Origin: Caprella mutica
Lineage: Eukaryota; Arthropoda; Malacostraca; Amphipoda; Caprellidae
NCBI GenBank assembly: GCA_947561585.1
Contig: CANNZV010003184.1
Coordinates: 1-64,000 of the forward strand
DNA: 64,000 nt
Reading direction: 5' to 3'
The notes under the pieces were generated by a model, which saw only the letters and a list, made by a program, of their open reading frames with translations, ran no database searches and was not told the DNA's origin. The translations under genes were made by a program, and so were the position numbers. Below are positions 58,206 to 64,000 of the stretch, one piece after another (position 1 is the stretch's first letter; each line of letters starts with the position of its first letter).

Positions 58206-58438
58206 TAGGGCTAGTTTACGAATTAGTGGACGGTTCCACATTTTCGGTCATACAAGACAATGTATAGCTATAATCAAACATTTTAATTGGTTATTTTAGT
58301 TGGTATCCATAATGCATTCAGGTATCATGGATACCAATTAAAATAGTAAAAATGAATAAAATTAAAACATAGCTAGCTACTTTTTTTCTTATATGACGGA
58401 AAATGTGGAACCGTGCGCTAATTCATAACTTACCCCAC
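58206..58438. mobile_element. Foldback element with inner and outer arms
   Basis: Outer arms GGACGGTTCCACATTTTCGG / GACGGAAAATGTGGAACCGT, inner arms AGTTGGTATCCATAAT / AGGTATCATGGATACCAATT. Shares its inner arm with the hairpin at 56874 but has a different outer arm. Confidence 0.82.
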
Positions 58439-58585
58439 CTGTACCAGTTTTCAAGAAGCATTTTACGCCAACCTGCAGCTCCAGTAGAGTGTGTCAAACC
58501 ATTTAGTCAAATATTAAAATGAACAACATCTGAACAAAGTTTAGCATCTAGATATGCAACAATTGTTAGCTATCAAATGTTGAAA

Positions 58586-58591
58586 TTTAAT
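58586..58591 (-). terminator. Candidate FAM120 poly(A) signal ATTAAA
   Basis: ATTAAA on the minus strand about 190 bases after the stop codon. Confidence 0.4.
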
Positions 58592-58779
58592 TTCACCAAG
58601 TCCAAATCTGCTAACGTAGCTACAATTGACAGAAAGTTAAGAAATAAAAACTATTTGTAGCTAACACAATAGCGCAACTCCAGTTAGCTACAAACTAGCA
58701 AATTACAGCCTACAAACAATAGTAACAATTTGTGCTATCCAATCGTGACCATCACAATAGTGTAATTGCTTGGCAACAA

Positions 58780-61700
58780 TCATTGTTGTGTGGACTTTGT
58801 GCCTGGTAGGGGTAATCTCTTGCGTCCCTTCGTCAGCAGCTCTTCAGACTCCTCATCATCTGAGTGGTACTCCAGACTGACGTTATGAAGAGACCGACTC
58901 TTCCCCCGTTTGCTGTGGGGGATATTTTTCCCCCTGCTAATGGAAGGGGTGGATATTGGGGGGTGTTTCTGAATGTCATAGCCATGGAAATCTCGACTCA
59001 GTATATTCAGGTCTATTTGAGATTTTCTGTTTCTTTGTTTGCCAGAATTGAAAGAGTTTCTTGGAGGAAACCAAAGACATTTATTAGAAATCAACGAATT
59101 GGAAGAATAATCATCATGGTTGAAATTTTGATAATTTTCTGCACGGTTCAAATTGTAATCATATTCTGCAAGATTGAATTTGTGATAATTTTCACGGGGG
59201 TTGAATTTTTGGGAAATTTCAGTGCGGTCAAATTCATGGAAACTTCCAGCGTGTCTGAATCTGTCATAATTTCCAGTTTGGTTGAATTTATGGTAATTTC
59301 CTTCAAGGTTGAATTTACGGAAATATCCAGCATGGTTGAATTTACGGAAATATCCAGCATGGTTGAATTTACGGAAATTTCCAGCATGGTTAAATTTGCG
59401 ATAATCATCAGAGTGGTTGAATTCAGGGTAATCGTGATTAAAGTCACCATATGAATTATTGTCACCACAGCTTGCTATTTCACCGCAGATAGCCATGGTT
59501 GTATCGCCGGTGAATCTTCGGTAGTCACCACCAGGATAAATTGGGGGATTATTTTGGTAAACCTTACTGGCAAGTGGAGAATACCGATAGTTATTAGCCC
59601 TAAAACCAAATGCATTCCTATTGCAAGTACAAGGCAATCTTTTGCAAGATGTACAATTTCTTTGATGTTCGACATAGCGTCCGTTATTGTGGCTATGAGG
59701 ACCGAAACCATCCAGGTGATAGTGCGAATTGAAACTGTTGAATGTTTGATAGTGGGTAGTATCATTTCTGTCACCTGAATAACTTTCAGACCTATTTGAA
59801 CTGTAAGGTTCACAGTTAACTGCATTTCCATTAGAGACTTTACACTTGGATTTGGACTTCTTTTTCTTTTTCGGTTTGGCAGCAATAACTTGTGTTTCTC
59901 CATTCCTGTTCTCCATAGAGTTTTCTTCATCCGTTGGCTTAATTTCAATAAATGTTTCTCTTTGTACATTAGTTGTTTGTTTAGCCTTTTGTTTCTTAAA
60001 TTTAGCAGGAATTTCAACAACTTTCCTCATTACTTTTCCCTGGTAGATTTTCACCATCCTCTCACTCTGATGAAAGGCAAGAGTACTTTCATCTTCACAG
60101 TTCTCTGCAAGCTCCTTCTCTTCACCAACCTCATCAGTTTCAACTTCAGGCGACAGGTTTGTCTTTTTGAAGTCTCTTGGCACATTATTGTTCTCGTCAA
60201 TAATAGGTTGATTGTCAAAAGCAGCCCCGGGATTATTGTCAAGAGCAATCATATGCTGAGCAGACTTCAAGACATCAGAATCCTTAGATTCAATTTTCTG
60301 CTTTCTTTTGTTTATTGACTTATTCTTACGTTTCTTCTTGGCAGACTTTGCAGTTGAACTAGCAACTTCATGATCAGATGGAGGTGGATTCGACTGATTT
60401 GACACACATTTCTTCAACTCTTCTTCTTCCTTTTCAGTTAGATTAAACATTTTATCAATTGGTATTTGTTTAAGTGATAATCTGCAATTGTTATCACCGC
60501 ATTCAGTTACAGGAACAGTGATATCTTCTTCAGGAATGGTTTCCATGCGCTTGTGATTCTTATTACGGAACTTTCCCTTCCTTATCTTGCATTTTTTGAT
60601 GGGAGTTTCCTTTGGCAACATTTCACAAATTTCAGAATTCTGAAGAACAAAATACAAAGTTAGATTAACTTAACGAAATATAAATTATTCAATTAATACA
60701 CATTTAGAAATTTTGGAAAACATTTCACTAGTAACATTTAATGGTTTTCAAAATATTTTGATATCACCATTCATTTTCTAGATCTATTGAATATTTTACT
60801 CATTAGTTATATGAACTTTTAAAAGGTACTAACTTGATCGTTGGGGCCACAGAAATCCTTAGAAGGAAAGTTTGTCTTCACATCAACAACAAAAGGAATG
60901 GTGGCTACTTGTCGATTCTTCTTCTGTAACCTCATAAACTTGTGGAAGATTCTCTTAGTCATCCAGTCTGCCTGTGCGATGTGGAAGGGAGTGTCCCCTG
61001 GTGCTAAGGTGGACGGGGACTGACTAGAGGACTGTGATCCACTTTGTGGAGAGGAGGAAGGAGGTGGAGAGTCCTTACTGGGGGGAGGATGTAGTGGGTG
61101 GAGGGGATGGGGGAAGTCATTAGCGAACACCTTGGGGAAAGTGACGTCAAGGTTCTCCAGAATGGCCTTACGGCAATTCTCAGCTCGGGATAACAGCTCC
61201 ACATCTTGCCCACAAAGCTGAAAAGAAAGATAATGAAAACTCATTCAGAACTCAGTTATCTAACTACAGTAGAACTCCTCTATAGTGAATGAGAATGTGG
61301 AGTCCTGAGTAAGAGAACTACCCCGTATAGTGAATAGATTTCCTTTAGTCTGTCTGCCATGAATGGCCATCAGTTTTTATAGAAACTAATGGTAGCTATA
61401 TTTTATGGCAGACTAACAATATTTTGCTCACTATACGGGGTAATTCTCTTACTCAGGACTCTACATTCACTATAGAGGAGTTCCATGACACCACACCTAT
61501 CAATAGTTTGTGCACTGATTTATAAAATAAAATTGTATAGTCACCTCGGCAAGAGAGTTGCAGATATAAGCTTTCTTTAGTATGCTATGGAAGAGCTTGC
61601 CATCGAAATACTGCCACGGTCCCAAGTGCCACCAAGCCACAGGACCACCACACGCCTCATTGGCAAAAATGGCACACTCCACCCCCGCCATGAAGAGGGA

Positions 61701-64000
61701 GGCCAACTGCACAGCTCTGGGGCTCAATTGCCCCACAGGCAGATCTTGGAGGTACTGTCCCAAACTGTCAGAGAATGCCGTGACTATGAAGGCATCCAAC
61801 TCTTGCCTGGTGAGAACACTGTCACCACCGCTACTCACCAAATACCTACAAAAAAGAATAGAGTTACATATTTGTTTAACGTAAGGAAATTCAAACAAAA
61901 TTTAAAAATCACCAGAGTGCAGCTACAAAATCAGTGCATTTAGGTAAAATATATGTTCATAATTCAAATAAGCTGTTAAAACTCCTAGTCTATGCTCTTA
62001 AAAGCTGTTTCAATAACATTCTCATGATAACTAATTTCTTGTATGCATGTAGTAGCTATCACCAATAGCCAGTGTTCAATAAAACTTCCCCCACGAATCA
62101 GTTGGTTTATTTGCTTTCACCACTTAATATCCATATACCTTCATTATACTGGAATAAATCTTCACGAATTAGTATTCTACTAGCTACTGATAGCTACAAC
62201 TAGTTAAAACTTTATATTTGAATACTAAATAGCTTACCTGAGAACAGTGGCAAGAATCAACAGTCTCTGAGGCACATAGGCTGGCTGCAGCATCAGAGGT
62301 GTGTCGGACCTCAGACAAGAAACATATGCCCTTATTCGACGCTTGGCATCATCTTTGCTGCAACCAAACCAAAGCCTGTTGACTGTAGGTACAGGCCAGT
62401 TCAGAGGTACGGAATGTACTACAATAGGTACCTGGTACACATTTTGAGGTGAGTACACCCACTCGCGTATTTTAACTTTCACTAGTGTGTCATCAGTTTC
62501 ATCAACTTTAGGACGCAAGACTTTGGGTCTGACGGATGACTCGTCAATGCCAGTTGGAGTTGTTGTGGTTTTTGTTGGATTTGGTTCTAGAGGAGGAGAG
62601 TCACTGTCATGAGAAGATTTCCCTGAAGAAGTGTTGTCTGATTTAGATTCACTGGAGTCACCTCCAGAGTCTTTGCGAGAAGCTTTTTCAGGTGAATCAA
62701 ATGACTCTTTCTCCATCTTGGCCTTTTTCTTGGCGTAGCTGAAGTGATGGACATTGAAGAGCACCGCATAAACATTTTGCCGTAGAGGACGATAGAAATC
62801 AGCAAAGGACGCATAACCGGACGCTATTTCCTGCTCCAGAAAAGGAGCCAGTTTAATTTCTCTCTGAGCTAGCAACTGATAGATCCATGGATGCATGAGG
62901 CCCTTTTGATGCCTCTCAGATGCTGTCCTCATAACCTCGTGTGCGATTAGAGGCATGTCCTCTCCGTCCAACGGTAGCATCTCCTCTCCCTCTTCCTCCT
63001 CTTTAATGGCTGGTTGGGGTGATGGAGGAGTGGAGTAGGTAGGTATGGGAGAAGAAGGAGCGTCTCCTCCTTCCATTGAGTGGCGTCTGAGGGTTGGACT
63101 AACAGAAGGACTAGGTTGCTTAGAAGAGGGAAAGTTAGATGGGGGAGAGGGAGAGGTGGGGGATGCTGATGAGGAGGCATGTCTTGTGTGGACGGACAGG
63201 CTATAGCCTGCCAAAGTGTCGCTTGTTTCACTGTTACCACTATCCTGAAAATAAAAAGTACATTTAAAATAACTTAGAAAAAATACCAGGAAGGACACAA
63301 AAACTAGCAAGAAGAAAAACCCTGTTTACTTTTTGTATTCATTAGGATAAATAGAAAAACAGCGGGGTACACAAAATTTACAGAAAATGAAGCTACGAAC
63401 AATATAAGTGGAACGACAAAATAATCAAAGTTCTAATTAGTCTTCTGAAAACTTACAATCTAGAAATAATAATTAAGCAGCAAGGGGTATTAGTGCATTT
63501 TTACTCCATAACCAAAAATCATGTAACTGACATCAAAAAATAAAATAAAAGGACCAAAGAAGTTAGACATAAAAACTGTTCAATGTAGCTAGCTACCTAC
63601 TACCATACGAATGCATCAAAGAGAGAAAGTGTGCTGTCACTTACCAAAGAATGTGATGAAAGAGAAACTAACACTGGTGCAGTGCACTGAAGGATAGAAG
63701 AGGAAAAGGAAGAAGTTATGGTAAGATAACCCACTGGGCCTACAAAACCATTGGGATCATACAAGTGAACCGTAAGAAACCAGAGTTTTTCACCATAACC
63801 GACAGAAACAGTAACTTCAATAACTAGAAATCTGAAAGTAATAAACCAGAAAAATTTGAAATGGATAATTTTTCAATTCTTGAAGGTACCTATCTGCATG
63901 CCTTTCGTTTGTTAGCTATAGCAAAATACTTACTGGTGAGTTAGAGCGGCAGTGCTGTGAGAGCCATGACACATCAGGTGTCAAGCGGTAAGGAGAAGTG
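58780..64000 (-). CDS. FAM120-family protein (constitutive coactivator of PPARgamma-like), 3' part
   Basis: Minus-strand exons 64000-63934 (partial), 63244-62238, 61845-61545, 61217-60834, 60639-58780 (stop); phases join. The 5' part, with the expected PIN/FEN-like N-terminal domain, lies beyond the window. Family landmarks: KGLMHPWIYQLLAQREIKLA, FYRPLRQNVYAVLF, RIRAYVSCLRSDTPLMLQPA, RRQELDAF-like TRQELDAF, LASLFMAGVECAIFANEACG and WWHLGPWQYFDGKLFHSIL, all matching FAM120A-C as I recall them. The linker before them is Ser/Pro-rich. Human FAM120A ends in an Arg-Gly-rich tail; here the last exon encodes 619 residues that are Lys-rich (several nuclear-localisation-like runs), with a CTSCKRLPCTC cluster and a 9-residue tandem repeat. 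In mammals these proteins bind RNA and act as scaffolds or coactivators; the role here is inferred. Confidence 0.9.
59110..59436 (-). repeat. 27-bp coding repeat (9-residue unit) in FAM120 last exon
   Basis: About 12 consecutive units of the form YFRKFNHAG, with variants DYPEFNHSD, NYHKFNQTG, NYDRFRHAG, SFHEFDRTE, ISQKFNPRE, NYQNFNHDD. Central units are nearly identical in DNA; edges have diverged. Tyr/Phe-, Asn-, His- and Arg/Lys-rich, likely disordered. Confidence 0.95.
61267..61487. mobile_element. Pogo/Tigger-like foldback MITE in FAM120 intron
   Basis: TA then CAGTAGAACTCCTCTATAGT on the left; ACTATAGAGGAGTTCCATG on the right. Second arm pair ACTACCCCGTATAGTG / CACTATACGGGGTAATTC, and a centre with GTCTGTCTGCCAT / ATGGCAGACTAAC. 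Lies between the exons ending 61217 and starting 61545. Confidence 0.85.
63245..63933 (-). other. FAM120 intron
   Basis: Bounded by donor TCACCA|GTAAGT (63928-63933 on the plus strand reads ACTTAC) and acceptor TTTTCAG before 63244. A retroposon scrap is visible at 63630-63720 (ACTTACCAAAGAATGTGATG). Confidence 0.7.

Noticed and set aside
58864..59454. 196-codon plus-strand open frame opposite the FAM120 last exon
   Set aside because: Antisense shadow of the 27-bp coding repeat; the minus-strand frame is longer, spliced in phase to conserved exons, and better supported.
1..64000. tRNA, rRNA or viral genes
   Set aside because: No tRNA T-arm (GGTTCGAATCC-like) context with a foldable cloverleaf, no rRNA core motifs and no recognisable viral proteins were seen on either strand; a tRNAscan and protein search would settle it.

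Overview
The window is animal nuclear DNA. It is AT-rich, and its genes have many small GT-AG introns. It carries five protein-coding genes that I can reconstruct, set in a dense field of transposable-element debris and simple satellites. The two related secreted-protein genes and the repeat content (I-like non-LTR element, maT-type mariner, hAT remnants, piggyBac-type TTAA elements, many foldback MITEs) suggest an invertebrate, perhaps an arthropod. The exact lineage is inference. There are no bacterial genes, CRISPR arrays or tRNAs, and two runs of N (12325-12345 and 38036-38214) are assembly gaps.

Layout. 1-15.9 kb: no recognisable host gene, only palindromes, tandem repeats (18, 20, 60 and ~115 bp) and a thicket of MITEs, many with perfect 8-bp target duplications. 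15952-22247 (+): polo-like kinase 4 (PLK4), 11 exons seen, first coding exon missing. 22517-29573 (-): PIGQ/GPI1, 8 exons, complete, convergent with PLK4 with only 269 bp between stop codons. 29.9-31.2 kb: decayed maT mariner with TA duplication. 31.9-33.8 kb: 5'-truncated non-LTR retrotransposon, itself split by a TTAA-flanked MITE. 34.6-38.4 kb: tandem repeats and more 8-bp-TSD MITEs. 40667-43480: TIR element containing 31 exact copies of a 46-bp satellite with higher-order structure. 44971-46623 (+) and 48873-50200 (-): tail-to-tail pair of paralogous small secreted proteins. 50.5-58.4 kb: nested foldback elements, a hAT remnant, a 31-bp minisatellite and two hairpin elements with unusually long flanking repeats. 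58780-64000 (-): FAM120-family gene, 3' part only, with a long lysine-rich last exon carrying a 9-residue tandem repeat.

The host genes do not form one pathway. PLK4 controls centriole duplication, PIGQ is part of the GPI-GlcNAc transferase of the ER, FAM120 proteins are RNA-associated scaffold/coactivator proteins, and the secreted pair has no known function that I can assign. Exon boundaries were derived by hand from splice signals, reading-phase continuity and remembered family similarity; no alignment was run.
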